Shown: positions 55,347-64,000 of the stretch, piece after piece
Numbering within the stretch: the first letter of the stretch is position 1
Layout of the letters: every line of letters starts with the position of its first letter
Assembly: GCA_910575835.1 (NCBI GenBank)
Contig: CAJTGB010000001.1
Span: forward strand, 186,001 to 250,000
DNA: 64,000 bases
DNA from: Lachnospiraceae bacterium
GTDB lineage: Bacteria; Bacillota; Clostridia; Lachnospirales; Lachnospiraceae
Direction of reading: 5' to 3'
The notes under the pieces: model-generated
Database searches by the model: none
Seen by the model: only the letters and a program-made list of their open reading frames with translations
Told to the model about the DNA's origin: nothing
Position numbers and translations under genes: made by a program

Positions 55347-58300
55347 TCAGCGTAACTCGCCGCGGCTGCGTCTTTGCATAGGAACGCTCATATTCTTATT
55401 CGCCGTTGAGAGCATCAGCTTGATGCGGTTCAATTGATTGACTTCACTGGCGCCCGGGTCGAAATCGATTGCTACGATATTCGATTCAGGATAGCGCCGT
55501 CTTAATTCTTTGATTACCCCTTTTCCAACTACATGGTTCGGCAGGCACGCGAAGGGCTGCGTACACACGATATTCGGCGCGCCGTTATGTATCAGCTCCA
55601 GCATCTCGCCGGTCAGGAACCACCCTTCTCCGGTCTGATTTCCCAGTGACACGATGTCGGAAGCCATACTGCCAAGCTTGCGGATGTCCGCAGGCGGATC
55701 AAAATGCTTGCTTTCCCTGAAAGCCTTGCTTGCCGGGGCACGGAACCATTCCAATACCTTGATTCCCAGGTTTCCGACGGCGGCCTTGGACTTCTGTAAT
55801 CCCAGATGCGATACCTTGAAATTCTGGTTATAGAAGCAATAGAGCAGGAAGTCCAGAAGATCCGGCACAACGGCTTCCGAACCTTCGCTCTCCAATAGTT
55901 CCACAAGATAATTGTTGGCGGCGGGAAGGAATTTGACCAGGATCTCTCCGACTACGCCGACTCTGGGCTTTGCGGCGTCTGACATTGCAATATTCTGGTC
56001 GAAATCCTGTATGATCTCCCGGCACAGCCGTTTGAACCTATGCCTGGAAGGATACCCGGCAGACAGGAAATCCTTGCAGACCTTGGCCCATTTATCATGC
56101 ATGGCATTGGTCGCGCCCTTGACGGCTTCATACGGCCTGATGCGGTAAACGCACTTCATAAAGATATCTCCGAATACGATTGCGTAGATGCCGCGAAGCA
56201 CCAGAAGAGGCGTCAGCTTGAAGCCCGGATTCCCTTCCAGGCCGCTTAAGTTGACGGAGATGACCGGAATGTGCTCATAACCGGCTTTTTTCAGCGCTCT
56301 TCGGATGAAGCCGATATAATTGGAGGCACGGCATCCGCCGCCTGTCTGACTGATGATCACGGCGATCTTGTCGGTGTCGTATCTGCCGGATAAGATGGCG
56401 TCCATGATCTGTCCGACCACCATAAGGGAAGGATAGCAGGCGTCGTTATTAACATACTTAAGACCTACGTCCACAGCCTGTTTGTTGTCGTTCGGCAGGA
56501 TCTCGATCCGGTAGCCGGAAGCTCTGAAAGCAGGTTCTAACAGGTCGAAATGGATCGGCGACATCTGCGGGCACAGGATGGTGTAATCCTTTCTCATCTC
56601 CTGGGTAAATGCAGTCCTGGTGACGGCAGAAGAACGGATGGTTCTTTTCTCGTTGCGTTTTTCCCGCACGCGGATCGCTGCAAGGAGGGAGCGCACGCGG
56701 ATTCTCGCCGCGCCTAAGTTATTGACTTCGTCGATCTTAAGCGAGGTATAGATCTTGTCGGAATCGTTCAGTATGGAGGCTACCTGGTCGGTAGTCACTG
56801 CATCTAAGCCGCATCCGAAGGAATTCAGCTGGATAAGGTCCAGATTCTCCGTCATTTTCACATAGTTTGCTGCCGCATACAGGCGGGAATGGTACATCCA
56901 CTGATCCATAACATTTAGCGGATGCTCCGCCGGATGCAGATGAGACACAGAATCCTCCGTAAGCACCGCGATATTATAAGAATTGATCAGTTCAGGTATT
57001 CCGTGGTTCACTTCCGGGTCAATGTGGTATGGGCGTCCGGCGAGGACGATTCCGCGGTTGCCGGTTTTATTCAGATATTCAACGGTCTCTTCGCCTTTTT
57101 TCTTCATATCCTCACGGCACGCAAGAAGCTCTGTCCATGCGGTATGAACGGCGGCCTTGATCTCGGCAGCCGGAATGGAGAACTTCTCCTGAAATTCTTC
57201 GACCAGCCGGTAGGAGACGGTCTCTTCGCTTGCCAATGAGAGGAAAGGATGGATAAAATCCACCTCGCCGCCGATGATCGCGTCAATATTGTTCTTGATA
57301 TTTTCAGGATAAGAGGTAACGATCGGGCAGTTATAGTGATTGTTCGCCTCTTTGAATTCATTTCTCTCATAAGGAATACTCGGGTAGAAGATACTGTGTA
57401 TCCCCTGGTTGATCAGCCATTGTACGTGCCCGTGGGCAAGCTTTGCCGGATAACATTCCGACTCGCTTGGAATGGATTCGATCCCCAGTTCGTAGATCTT
57501 CCGGGTGGAAGCGGGCGACAGTACGACACGGAAACCAAGCGTATGGAAGAACGTGAACCAGAACGGGTAGTTCTCATACATGTTCAATACGCGCGGAATG
57601 CCGATCGTGCCTCTCGTTGCCTCGGATTCTTCAAGCGGTGTGTAGTCAAAATACCGGTGAAGCTTGTATTCAAACAGGTTCGGCAGCTTGTTAGCGGACT
57701 TTTCCTTTCCGAGACCGCGTTCGCACCGGTTGCCGGTGATGAATTTCCTGCCGCCGCTGAAATGATTGACAGTCAGACGGCAGTTGTTGGTGCAGCCCTT
57801 GCATTTGGCCATGGTAGTGGAATACTCTAAGGCTTCGATCTCCTCAATGGAGAGCATGGTCGTACCCTCGCAGTCTATGTAACGTTCGCGGGCGATGAGC
57901 GCGGCGCCGAAAGCTCCCATGATACCGGCGATATCCGGGCGGATCGCCTCGCAGCCGGCAATCTTCTCGAAGCTTCGAAGGACTGCGTTATTATAGAATG
58001 TACCGCCCTGTACTACGATATGGCTGCCAAGCTCGGAGGCGCTTGATACCTTGATCACCTTAAAGAGGGCGTTCTTGATGACGGAGTAGGCAAGCCCGGC
58101 GGAGATGTCGGCGACCTCTGCCCCTTCCTTCTGCGCCTGTTTTACCTTAGAATTCATGAACACGGTGCAGCGTGTGCCAAGGTCGATAGGGTTATGTGCA
58201 AATAGTGCCTCGTGAGCGAAGTCTTCAACCGAGTAATTCAAAGACTTGGCGAAGGTCTCTATAAAGGAACCGCAGCCGGAAGAGCATGCCTCGTTAAGAA

Positions 58301-59624
58301 GCACGTTATCAACGGTCTGGTTCTTGATATTGATACATTTCATATCCTGGCCGCCGATATCCAGGATGCAGTCTACATCCGGTTCAAAATAAGAGGCGGC
58401 ATAGTAGTGGGATACGGTCTCCACTTCACCTTCATCCAGCAAAAGGGCTGACTTGATAAGCGCTTCGCCGTAGCCCGTGGAGCAGGAATGTACGATCTTG
58501 ACCCCTTCGGGCAGCTTGCTGTAAATGTCTTTGATGGCGCTGATCGTGGTTCCAAGGGGATCGCCTTCATTATTATGATAAAATGAATATAGAAGGGTTC
58601 CGTCCTCGCCGACCAATGCTGCCTTGGTGGTGGTAGAGCCGGCGTCGATTCCGAGGAATGCCTTGCCGGTATAGGTCGCCAGGTCTTTTACCGGGACCTG
58701 GTGCTTATCATGACGGCTTTTGAATGCATGGAACTCTGCTTCGCTGGCGAAGAGGGGTTCCAGACGGTCTACTTCGAATTCCATCTTGATACGGTTTTCC
58801 AGGCGGCGCTGCATCTCACGCAGAGAGACCGCCAGATCCTTTTTGGAGTTAAGGGCGGATCCGATGGCGGCAAACAGATGGGAATGCTTCGGAGCGATAG
58901 TATGCTCGCAATCCAGCTTCAGAGTGCGTACAAAGGATTCCTTAAGCTCAGAAAGAAAGTGTAGCGGACCGCCTAAGAACGCGACATGGCCTCGGATCGG
59001 TTTCCCGCAGGCAAGCCCGCTGATAGTCTGGTTGACTACTGCCTGGAAAATGGATGCCGCCAGGTCTTCCTTGGACGCGCCGTCGTTGATCAGCGGTTGG
59101 ATATCGGACTTGGCGAATACACCGCATCTTGCCGCAATGGAATACAGTGACCGGTAATTCTTCGCGTATTCATTAAGACCGGAGGCATCGGTCTGGAGAA
59201 GGGACGCCATCTGGTCGATGAAGGAGCCTGTACCCCCGGCGCATACGCCGTTCATACGCTGTTCTACGTTGCCTCCTTCGAAATAAATGATCTTCGCGTC
59301 TTCGCCGCCAAGTTCGATGGCAACGTCCGTCTGCGGCGCGTAATCCTGCAGCGCGGTAGACACGGCGATCACTTCCTGGACGAAGGGTACGCCTAAGTGC
59401 TTCGCAAGGGTGAGTCCGCCGGATCCGGTAATGACCGGAGAGACGGTAAGCCTGCCTAATTTATAAATTGCTCTTCCGAGAAGATCGGAGAGGGTTTCCT
59501 GAATATTAGCATAATGCCTTTCATAATCTGAAAAGGCGACATCGTTATTCTGATCGAGTATAGCGATTTTAACTGTGGTTGAACCGATGTCAATGCCCAG
59601 CGTATATAATTCGTTTTTACTCAT
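55347..59624 (-). CDS. Giant acyl-CoA dehydratase activase fusion (HgdC/BadF-type domains plus HgdB-like part)
   Basis: 1,425 residues starting at 59624 (minus) with AAAGGAG upstream. Two ASKHA ATPase domains are in tandem: [17 protein letters not shown] with [14 protein letters not shown] (about 1-280) and [20 protein letters not shown] with [16 protein letters not shown] (about 318-590), where the Cys residues hold a [4Fe-4S] cluster at the dimer interface. [12 protein letters not shown] follows, then DUF2229 ([16 protein letters not shown]...). The C-terminal half has HgdB-like CoA-dehydratase motifs. ATP-driven electron transfer is the family role; the substrate is unknown and no dehydratase subunits are adjacent. 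Confidence 0.88.
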   Translation of the reverse strand: MSKNELYTLGIDIGSTTVKIAILDQNNDVAFSDYERHYANIQETLSDLLGRAIYKLGRLTVSPVITGSGGLTLAKHLGVPFVQEVIAVSTALQDYAPQTDVAIELGGEDAKIIYFEGGNVEQRMNGVCAGGTGSFIDQMASLLQTDASGLNEYAKNYRSLYSIAARCGVFAKSDIQPLINDGASKEDLAASIFQAVVNQTISGLACGKPIRGHVAFLGGPLHFLSELKESFVRTLKLDCEHTIAPKHSHLFAAIGSALNSKKDLAVSLREMQRRLENRIKMEFEVDRLEPLFASEAEFHAFKSRHDKHQVPVKDLATYTGKAFLGIDAGSTTTKAALVGEDGTLLYSFYHNNEGDPLGTTISAIKDIYSKLPEGVKIVHSCSTGYGEALIKSALLLDEGEVETVSHYYAASYFEPDVDCILDIGGQDMKCINIKNQTVDNVLLNEACSSGCGSFIETFAKSLNYSVEDFAHEALFAHNPIDLGTRCTVFMNSKVKQAQKEGAEVADISAGLAYSVIKNALFKVIKVSSASELGSHIVVQGGTFYNNAVLRSFEKIAGCEAIRPDIAGIMGAFGAALIARERYIDCEGTTMLSIEEIEALEYSTTMAKCKGCTNNCRLTVNHFSGGRKFITGNRCERGLGKEKSANKLPNLFEYKLHRYFDYTPLEESEATRGTIGIPRVLNMYENYPFWFTFFHTLGFRVVLSPASTRKIYELGIESIPSESECYPAKLAHGHVQWLINQGIHSIFYPSIPYERNEFKEANNHYNCPIVTSYPENIKNNIDAIIGGEVDFIHPFLSLASEETVSYRLVEEFQEKFSIPAAEIKAAVHTAWTELLACREDMKKKGEETVEYLNKTGNRGIVLAGRPYHIDPEVNHGIPELINSYNIAVLTEDSVSHLHPAEHPLNVMDQWMYHSRLYAAANYVKMTENLDLIQLNSFGCGLDAVTTDQVASILNDSDKIYTSLKIDEVNNLGAARIRVRSLLAAIRVREKRNEKRTIRSSAVTRTAFTQEMRKDYTILCPQMSPIHFDLLEPAFRASGYRIEILPNDNKQAVDVGLKYVNNDACYPSLMVVGQIMDAILSGRYDTDKIAVIISQTGGGCRASNYIGFIRRALKKAGYEHIPVISVNLSGLEGNPGFKLTPLLVLRGIYAIVFGDIFMKCVYRIRPYEAVKGATNAMHDKWAKVCKDFLSAGYPSRHRFKRLCREIIQDFDQNIAMSDAAKPRVGVVGEILVKFLPAANNYLVELLESEGSEAVVPDLLDFLLYCFYNQNFKVSHLGLQKSKAAVGNLGIKVLEWFRAPASKAFRESKHFDPPADIRKLGSMASDIVSLGNQTGEGWFLTGEMLELIHNGAPNIVCTQPFACLPNHVVGKGVIKELRRRYPESNIVAIDFDPGASEVNQLNRIKLMLSTANKNMSVPMQRRSRGELR

Positions 59625-59662
59625 AGTTCTAACTCCTTTGTGACTGTTCTACAGCCGGTAAC

Positions 59663-59691
59663 ATTATACGACAAATTATTTAAAATAACAA
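59663..59691 (-). promoter_or_regulatory. Promoter of the activase gene
   Basis: On the minus strand TTGTTA (59686-59691) and consensus TATAAT (59663-59668) are 17 bases apart, about 40 bases before the start codon at 59624. Confidence 0.7.
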
Positions 59692-59741
59692 TTAACAAAT
59701 GCTATAGAAATGTTAAAATGTTGTAAAATTCTATGGCAGAA

Positions 59742-59770
59742 TTGACAAACACGGCGTAAAACGGTAGAAT
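59742..59770 (+). promoter_or_regulatory. Promoter of the rhomboid-fold protein gene
   Basis: TTGACA (59742-59747), a 17-base spacer and TAGAAT (59765-59770), 50 bases before the ATG at 59820. Confidence 0.75.
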
Positions 59771-59819
59771 TACTACAGTGTTAAAACGATGCTAAATTAT
59801 GGATATAAGGAGCTTATAT

Positions 59820-60695
59820 ATGGATAAGTGGCTGTCAAAATTGGAGAGAAGGTTTGGAAGATATGCGATCCATAACCTCATGTATTATATTATTATACTC
59901 TATGCGCTGGGATTTGTTTTAAACCTGCTGAACAGAGATTTTTATTATCAGTTTTTGAGTCTTGACGCGGCTGCGATCCTGCACGGACAGATCTGGAGGA
60001 TCGTGACATTTATCATTCAGCCGCCGTCAGACAGCCTGATCTTTATTATATTTATGCTACATCTGTATTATATGATCGGGCAGCAGTTGGAGGCGGCGTG
60101 GGGAGCGTTCCGGTTTAACCTGTACTTTTTCTCGGGAATGGTGTTCCATGTGATCGCGGCTTTGCTGGTATATATGACGATGGGAATATCGCTTCCGCTG
60201 TCGGTCTGGTACCTGAATATGTCACTGTTCTTCGCATTTGCCGCGCTGTATCCGAATATGCAGTTCCTTTTGTTTTTTGCGATCCCTGTCAAGGTGAAGT
60301 ATCTGGCGTTGATCGACGGGCTGTATTTTGCGTATGCGGTTTTGCAGGCGTTCCTGCCGGCTTACGGCGGCAGCGCCCTGTTCGGGATCTATTACAAAGC
60401 CAATGCAGTCGGAGCGGTGGTGTCCATCCTGAATTTCCTGATCTTTTTCCTGGGATCAAGGAACATGAGGCCGTATTCGCCGCAGCAGATCAGAAGAAAG
60501 AGAGAATTTCAAAAAAATATCCGGAAGGCACAGCGCCCGGTACAGATGTATCCGAACGGAGCGAAGCACAGGTGTGCCGTCTGCGGAAGGACTGAACTGG
60601 ATGATCCGAACCTGGAATTCAGATATTGTTCGAAATGTGCGGGCAATCATGAATACTGTCAGGATCATCTGTTCACACATACACATGTAAATTAA
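59820..60695 (+). CDS. Rhomboid-fold membrane protein with C-terminal zinc ribbon, probably not a protease
   Basis: 291 residues from ATG 59820 (ATAAGGAGC upstream); the ATG at 59799 precedes this site. Six membrane segments in the rhomboid order are visible, with ILHGQIWRIVTFIIQP (the L1 loop 'WR..T' motif) and LYYMIGQQLEAAWGAFRFNLYFFSG. The protease motif GxSx is replaced by LNMSLFF and the helix-6 His is not seen (KANAVGAVVSI). The C-terminus carries CAVCGRTELDDPNLEFRYCSKCAGNHEYCQDHLFTH, a zinc-binding Cys/His domain. Derlin-like quality-control or membrane-adaptor function is possible. Confidence 0.75.
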   Translation: MDKWLSKLERRFGRYAIHNLMYYIIILYALGFVLNLLNRDFYYQFLSLDAAAILHGQIWRIVTFIIQPPSDSLIFIIFMLHLYYMIGQQLEAAWGAFRFNLYFFSGMVFHVIAALLVYMTMGISLPLSVWYLNMSLFFAFAALYPNMQFLLFFAIPVKVKYLALIDGLYFAYAVLQAFLPAYGGSALFGIYYKANAVGAVVSILNFLIFFLGSRNMRPYSPQQIRRKREFQKNIRKAQRPVQMYPNGAKHRCAVCGRTELDDPNLEFRYCSKCAGNHEYCQDHLFTHTHVN

Positions 60696-60716
60696 ATAAC
60701 AGGAGGAAGTACAACG

Positions 60717-62153
60717 ATGAAGAAAACAAAAATCATATGTACTCTTGGACCAAGGACGGATGACGAAGAGCTGATGAGAAGCCTGGTCCAAAATGGCATG
60801 GACATTGCCAGGTTTAATTTTTCCCACGGGACTCATGAGGAGCAGAAGGCAAGGATGGATATGCTTAAGAGGCTCCGTGATGAAGAAGGGAAACCGATAG
60901 CAATCCTCTTGGATACCAAAGGACCGGAGATTCGTACAGGTGTGCTGAAGGACGGGAAGAAGGTAACTCTGAAGGAAGGAGAGACATTTGTCCTGACTGC
61001 GGAAGAGACGGCCGGAGATGAGCACGGAGTTTCCATCACGTACAGCGGGCTGGTGGAGGATGTTCAGATCGGCAGTACGATACTGATCGACGATGGATTG
61101 ATCGGCCTGCGGGTGAAAGCGAAGAAAGATAAGGAGATCATATGCACGGTCGTGAACGGCGGCGAGCTTGGCGAGCGCAAGGGCGTGAATGTACCCAATG
61201 TTCCGGTAAGGCTTCCGGCGATCACAGAGAAGGACAGGGAAGACATTCAGTTCGGGGCCGAACAGCAGATTGACTTCATTGCGGCTTCCTTTGTACGGAA
61301 TGCGGAATGTATTCTTGAGATCAGGGCATTTTTAAAGGAATGCAAAGCGCCGAATATTCCGATCATTGCGAAGATCGAGAATGCGGAAGGAATCAAGAAT
61401 ATCGAAGAGATCATCCGCTGTGCGGACGGTATCATGATCGCCCGCGGAGATCTGGGAGTTGAGATACCGGCAGAGAAGGTTCCGTATTTACAGAAGATGA
61501 TCATCCAGAAGTGCAACGAGAATTACAAGCCGGTTATTACGGCAACGCAGATGTTGGATTCCATGATCCGCAATCCGCGTCCGACAAGGGCGGAGGTTAC
61601 GGATGTGGCCAATGCCGTTTATGACGGGACGGATGCGGTGATGCTCTCCGGGGAGACCGCGCAGGGCAGATATCCGACAGAAGCTCTGCAGATGATGGTA
61701 CATATCGTGGAGAATACGGAAGAGCACTTGGATTATGATTTGATGATGGAGAAAGCGGAAGCGCAGCATATGAAGAGCACTTCCAGCGCGCTGTGCCATG
61801 CGGCGGTGACTACGGCGAATAACCTTGGAGCAAAATGTATCATTACTCCTTCTGTGTCAGGAGTGACGACCAGGGTCGTATCGAAGTTCAAACCCAAAAC
61901 GGATATTATCGGCGTGACTCCGAACGAAGCAACGCTTCGCCGGATGCAGCTTTACTGGGGCGTGAAACCACTGAAGTCTATCCCGCTGAATTCGACGGAG
62001 GACGTGTGCAGCGGCGCGGTGGAACTGGTATGCGCCAAGCAGCTTGCGGAATCGGGAGATATCGTGGTGCTGACAGCCGGGATCCCGTCTGCCAACGTAA
62101 TGTCTGACAGGGGCGGCGTGAGCAATATCATGCGGATCGCGGTAGTGGAATAA
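60717..62153 (+). CDS. pyk: Pyruvate kinase
   Basis: 478 residues from ATG 60717 with AGGAGGAAGTAC upstream, 21 bases after the rhomboid gene. Family motifs are complete: TKIICTLGPRTDDEELM, MDIARFNFSHGTHEE, LLDTKGPEIRTG, IDFIAASFVRNAECI, the signature IPIIAKIENAEGI with catalytic Lys, IMIARGDLGVEIP, ITATQMLDSMIRNPRPTRAEVTDVANAVYDGTDAVMLSGETAQGRYP, and the C-terminal domain. The long C-terminal PEP-utiliser extension seen in Bacillus is absent. It catalyses PEP plus ADP to pyruvate plus ATP, the last glycolytic step. Confidence 0.97.
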   Translation: MKKTKIICTLGPRTDDEELMRSLVQNGMDIARFNFSHGTHEEQKARMDMLKRLRDEEGKPIAILLDTKGPEIRTGVLKDGKKVTLKEGETFVLTAEETAGDEHGVSITYSGLVEDVQIGSTILIDDGLIGLRVKAKKDKEIICTVVNGGELGERKGVNVPNVPVRLPAITEKDREDIQFGAEQQIDFIAASFVRNAECILEIRAFLKECKAPNIPIIAKIENAEGIKNIEEIIRCADGIMIARGDLGVEIPAEKVPYLQKMIIQKCNENYKPVITATQMLDSMIRNPRPTRAEVTDVANAVYDGTDAVMLSGETAQGRYPTEALQMMVHIVENTEEHLDYDLMMEKAEAQHMKSTSSALCHAAVTTANNLGAKCIITPSVSGVTTRVVSKFKPKTDIIGVTPNEATLRRMQLYWGVKPLKSIPLNSTEDVCSGAVELVCAKQLAESGDIVVLTAGIPSANVMSDRGGVSNIMRIAVVE

Positions 62154-62176
62154 ACTATCATATAATAAATTAACAG

Positions 62177-62235
62177 ATATCATATGGCAGGAGGAGCTGC
62201 GATGGAGAGCATCTTCTGTCATATGATATTTTTTA
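62177..62235 (+). terminator. Terminator after pyruvate kinase
   Basis: ATATCATATG...CAG (62177-62190) pairs with CTG.CATATGATAT (about 62216-62229), followed by TTTTTTATA. The 25-base loop includes GGAGGAGCTGCGATGG. Confidence 0.8.
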
Positions 62236-62295
62236 TATTATGGCTGTCGGTACTGTACTGGTATACTGGCGTCGGATAAAATTCGCAAAATCATA

Positions 62296-62324
62296 TTGAC
62301 ATATCAAGGGATATGCCTTAAAGT
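62296..62324 (+). promoter_or_regulatory. Promoter with inverted-repeat operator upstream of the TrmB regulator
   Basis: TTGACA (62296-62301), a 17-base spacer and TAAAGT (62319-62324). CATATC-AAGG-GATATG (62300-62315) is a perfect inverted repeat within the spacer, suggesting autoregulation. Confidence 0.65.
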
Positions 62325-62394
62325 GTTCCTGTGGAGAACTACTAAGGAACTGTGAAAGAACTTGACAGTCCTTAAGAAAGGATGAGACGGGAAC

Positions 62395-63105
62395 TTGGAG
62401 CAACAATCATTTATAGAACGCCTGATGGAATTCGGGCTTACGCGTCAGGAGGCGAATATTTATCAATGCCTGCTCACGGAAGGGAAGGTGACCGGTTACG
62501 AGGTGTCCAAGCAGACGGGAATATCCAGATCGAACGCGTATAATTCTCTTGCCAATATGACTGAGAAGGGAGCGTCATATCTGGTGGAGGAAGGGCATAC
62601 GCGCAAATACGTCCCGGTGCCGCTTGATGAATTCTGCAGGAACCGGATACGGAAGCTGGAAGAATCAAGGAACTGGCTCATTGCACATGTGCCTTCTGAG
62701 AGGACGTATGTGGAAGGATATATTACGATCGAAGGGGCTGATCATATCCTGGACAAGATGCGCAATATCCTGAAAAAAGTGGAGGAGAGGGTGTATATCA
62801 GCCTGACGAGGAATTATCTTCTTCTCCTGGTGGGAGAATTGCAGACGTTGATCGCCGCCAAGAAGCAGGTCGTCATCATAACGGATCAGCCTACGGCTTT
62901 CAGCAGAGCCAAAGTATATGTAGGGGAGGACAGGGGAATGCGGATCGGTGTGATCGCGGATTCCAGATATGTCCTTACCGGGGAATACGGGGAAGGGAGT
63001 ATGAATACCTGCCTGTATTCTGGGCAGAAGAATTTTGTGGAGCTTTACAGGACTGCACTTTCTAACGAGATCAAATTACTATCGATGCGAGAGGAGAACC
63101 AGTGA
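62395..63105 (+). CDS. TrmB-family transcriptional regulator
   Basis: 236 residues from TTG 62395 (GGGAAC and GAAAGGATG lie upstream). The N-terminal winged helix is FIERLMEFGLTRQEANIYQCLLTEGKVTGYEVSKQTGISRSNAYNSLANMTEKGASYLVEEG. The C-terminal half is a TrmB-type effector domain: EGYITIEGADHILDKMRNIL, ERVYISLTRNYLLLL, QVVIITDQPTAF. Relatives respond to sugars or other metabolites. Three bases separate its stop from the lysA start, so both are likely co-transcribed and it may regulate lysine synthesis or link it to metabolism. Confidence 0.85.
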   Translation: MEQQSFIERLMEFGLTRQEANIYQCLLTEGKVTGYEVSKQTGISRSNAYNSLANMTEKGASYLVEEGHTRKYVPVPLDEFCRNRIRKLEESRNWLIAHVPSERTYVEGYITIEGADHILDKMRNILKKVEERVYISLTRNYLLLLVGELQTLIAAKKQVVIITDQPTAFSRAKVYVGEDRGMRIGVIADSRYVLTGEYGEGSMNTCLYSGQKNFVELYRTALSNEIKLLSMREENQ

Positions 63106-63107
63106 CA

Positions 63108-64000
63108 ATGAAGAAGGAGACATTTGTAACGAAGGAACAGTTAGAAGAGATTGTGAAAGAATATAAAACACCGTTCCACCTGTATGACGAGAGAGGGATC
63201 CGTAAGAATATTAGAGCATTGAAGGATGCATTTTCATGGAATAAAGGCTATAAAGAATATTTCGCGGTAAAGGCAACGCCGAATCCGTTCCTGATAGATA
63301 TACTGAGAGAGTATGGATGCGGATGCGACTGTTCCTCATATACGGAGCTGATGCTGTCCGAAGCCATCGGGGCGACAGGAGACGACATTATGTTCTCGTC
63401 GAATGATACGCCTCCGGAGGAGTTCGTCTATGCGGATCGGTTAGGGGCTATTATCAATCTCGATGATATCACGCATATTGATTTCCTGGAGAAGACTATA
63501 GGGCATATTCCTGAGACGATAAGCTGCCGCTATAACCCGGGCGGGTTGTTCAAGATCAGCAACGATATCATGGATAATCCGGGGGATTCGAAGTACGGCA
63601 TGACGACAGAGCAGTTATTCGAGGCGTTCCAGATCTTGAAGGAAAAGGGGGCCAAAGAATTCGGGATCCATGCGTTCCTGGCGAGCAATACCGTCACGAA
63701 CGAGTATTATCCTATGCTTGCGAAGATCCTGTTTGAGACGGCTGTGAAGCTTAAGAGGGAGACGGGCGTACATATTAAGTTCATCAATCTGTCGGGCGGG
63801 ATCGGGATTCCTTATACGCCGGATCAGGAGCCTAACGATATCCGTGTGATCGGCGACGGCGTGCGCAGAGTATATGAGGAAGTGCTGATACCGGAAGGAA
63901 TGGGGGATGTGGCGATCTATACGGAGCTTGGGCGGTTCATGCTCGGGCCTTACGGCTGTCTGGTGACTAAGGCGATCCATCAGAAGCACACACACAAAGA
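63108..64000 (+). CDS. lysA: Diaminopimelate decarboxylase (partial, continues beyond window)
   Basis: The frame from ATG 63108 (GAGAGGAGAACC upstream) stays open to the window end (297 codons). It is a fold III PLP enzyme: TPFHLYDERGIRKNI, EYFAVKATPNPFLIDILREYGCGCDCSS with the Schiff-base Lys in AVKAT, and KYGMTTEQLFEAF. FGIHAFLASNTVTNEYYP stands where LysA enzymes have FHIGS, and FINLSGGIGIPYTPDQE is the PLP-phosphate glycine loop. ELGRFMLGPYGCLVTKAIHQK follows. It decarboxylates meso-diaminopimelate to lysine. A D-ornithine/lysine or carboxynorspermidine decarboxylase-like variant is possible because of the IHAFLASN change. Confidence 0.85.
   Translation, partial: MKKETFVTKEQLEEIVKEYKTPFHLYDERGIRKNIRALKDAFSWNKGYKEYFAVKATPNPFLIDILREYGCGCDCSSYTELMLSEAIGATGDDIMFSSNDTPPEEFVYADRLGAIINLDDITHIDFLEKTIGHIPETISCRYNPGGLFKISNDIMDNPGDSKYGMTTEQLFEAFQILKEKGAKEFGIHAFLASNTVTNEYYPMLAKILFETAVKLKRETGVHIKFINLSGGIGIPYTPDQEPNDIRVIGDGVRRVYEEVLIPEGMGDVAIYTELGRFMLGPYGCLVTKAIHQKHTHK

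Overview
The window looks like a chromosomal segment of a gut Lachnospiraceae bacterium (Firmicutes, moderate G+C, in the broad Dorea/Clostridium scindens/Faecalicatena/Blautia neighbourhood). That is an inference from protein style, strong AGGAGG ribosome-binding sites and the mix of mobile elements; no rRNA or other species marker is present.

Layout. (1) 1-8,000: the right-hand part of an integrative conjugative element (ICE). It carries a helicase tail, a putative annealing protein, DUF4313, a primase-like CHC2/TOPRIM protein, a ParM-like actin with its partner, an XRE regulator, a Tn916-style sigma/HTH pair, an excisionase-like DUF6462 protein, an RHH regulator and a tyrosine integrase. 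(2) 8,000-13,750: a junction island with a MetG-type tRNA-binding domain protein, a small HTH gene, three unrecognised genes behind a transcription attenuator, a zinc-ribbon fragment, an IS256-family element with two extra ORFs, and a beheaded XRE repressor. (3) 13,740-15,731: an autoregulated YtrA-like GntR/ABC operon. (4) 15,900-23,333: a four-carbon sugar-acid operon (LtnD-like dehydrogenase, two OtnK/DtnK-type kinases, PdxA2, GntP permease) divergent from its FCD-GntR regulator. (5) 23,400-25,431: a deleted group II intron and an AAA-ATPase/PD-(D/E)XK protein. (6) 25,588-30,036: a LanFEG-type antimicrobial-peptide ABC transporter with a two-component system, resembling CprABC-RK. (7) 30,177-50,845: an exopolysaccharide locus. 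(8) 51,018-64,000: a repeat-bearing PD-(D/E)XK protein, a SAM-like protein, a two-component system, a giant acyl-CoA dehydratase activase, a rhomboid-fold protein, pyruvate kinase, a TrmB regulator and the start of lysA.

The most striking part is the exopolysaccharide locus. Its likely promoter contains an 11-G homopolymer between the -35 and -10 regions, a plausible phase-variation switch. Two NusG/LoaP-like antiterminators are separated by a leader rich in hairpins with a strong terminator. They are followed by a Wzz-like protein fused to a degenerate tyrosine-kinase domain, a priming transferase, glycosyltransferases, Wzy and Wzx. Inside an AT-rich cassette (about 33.0-47.3 kb) lies a phosphonate module: a triple-domain protein (two nucleotidylyltransferases plus PEP mutase), a phosphonoacetaldehyde reductase-like iron alcohol dehydrogenase and phosphonopyruvate decarboxylase. 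This predicts 2-hydroxyethylphosphonate, probably CMP-activated and placed on the glycan. CapE, CapF and CapG homologues at the right end would supply UDP-N-acetyl-L-fucosamine.

All functions are read from motifs and gene order only; no database search was run.
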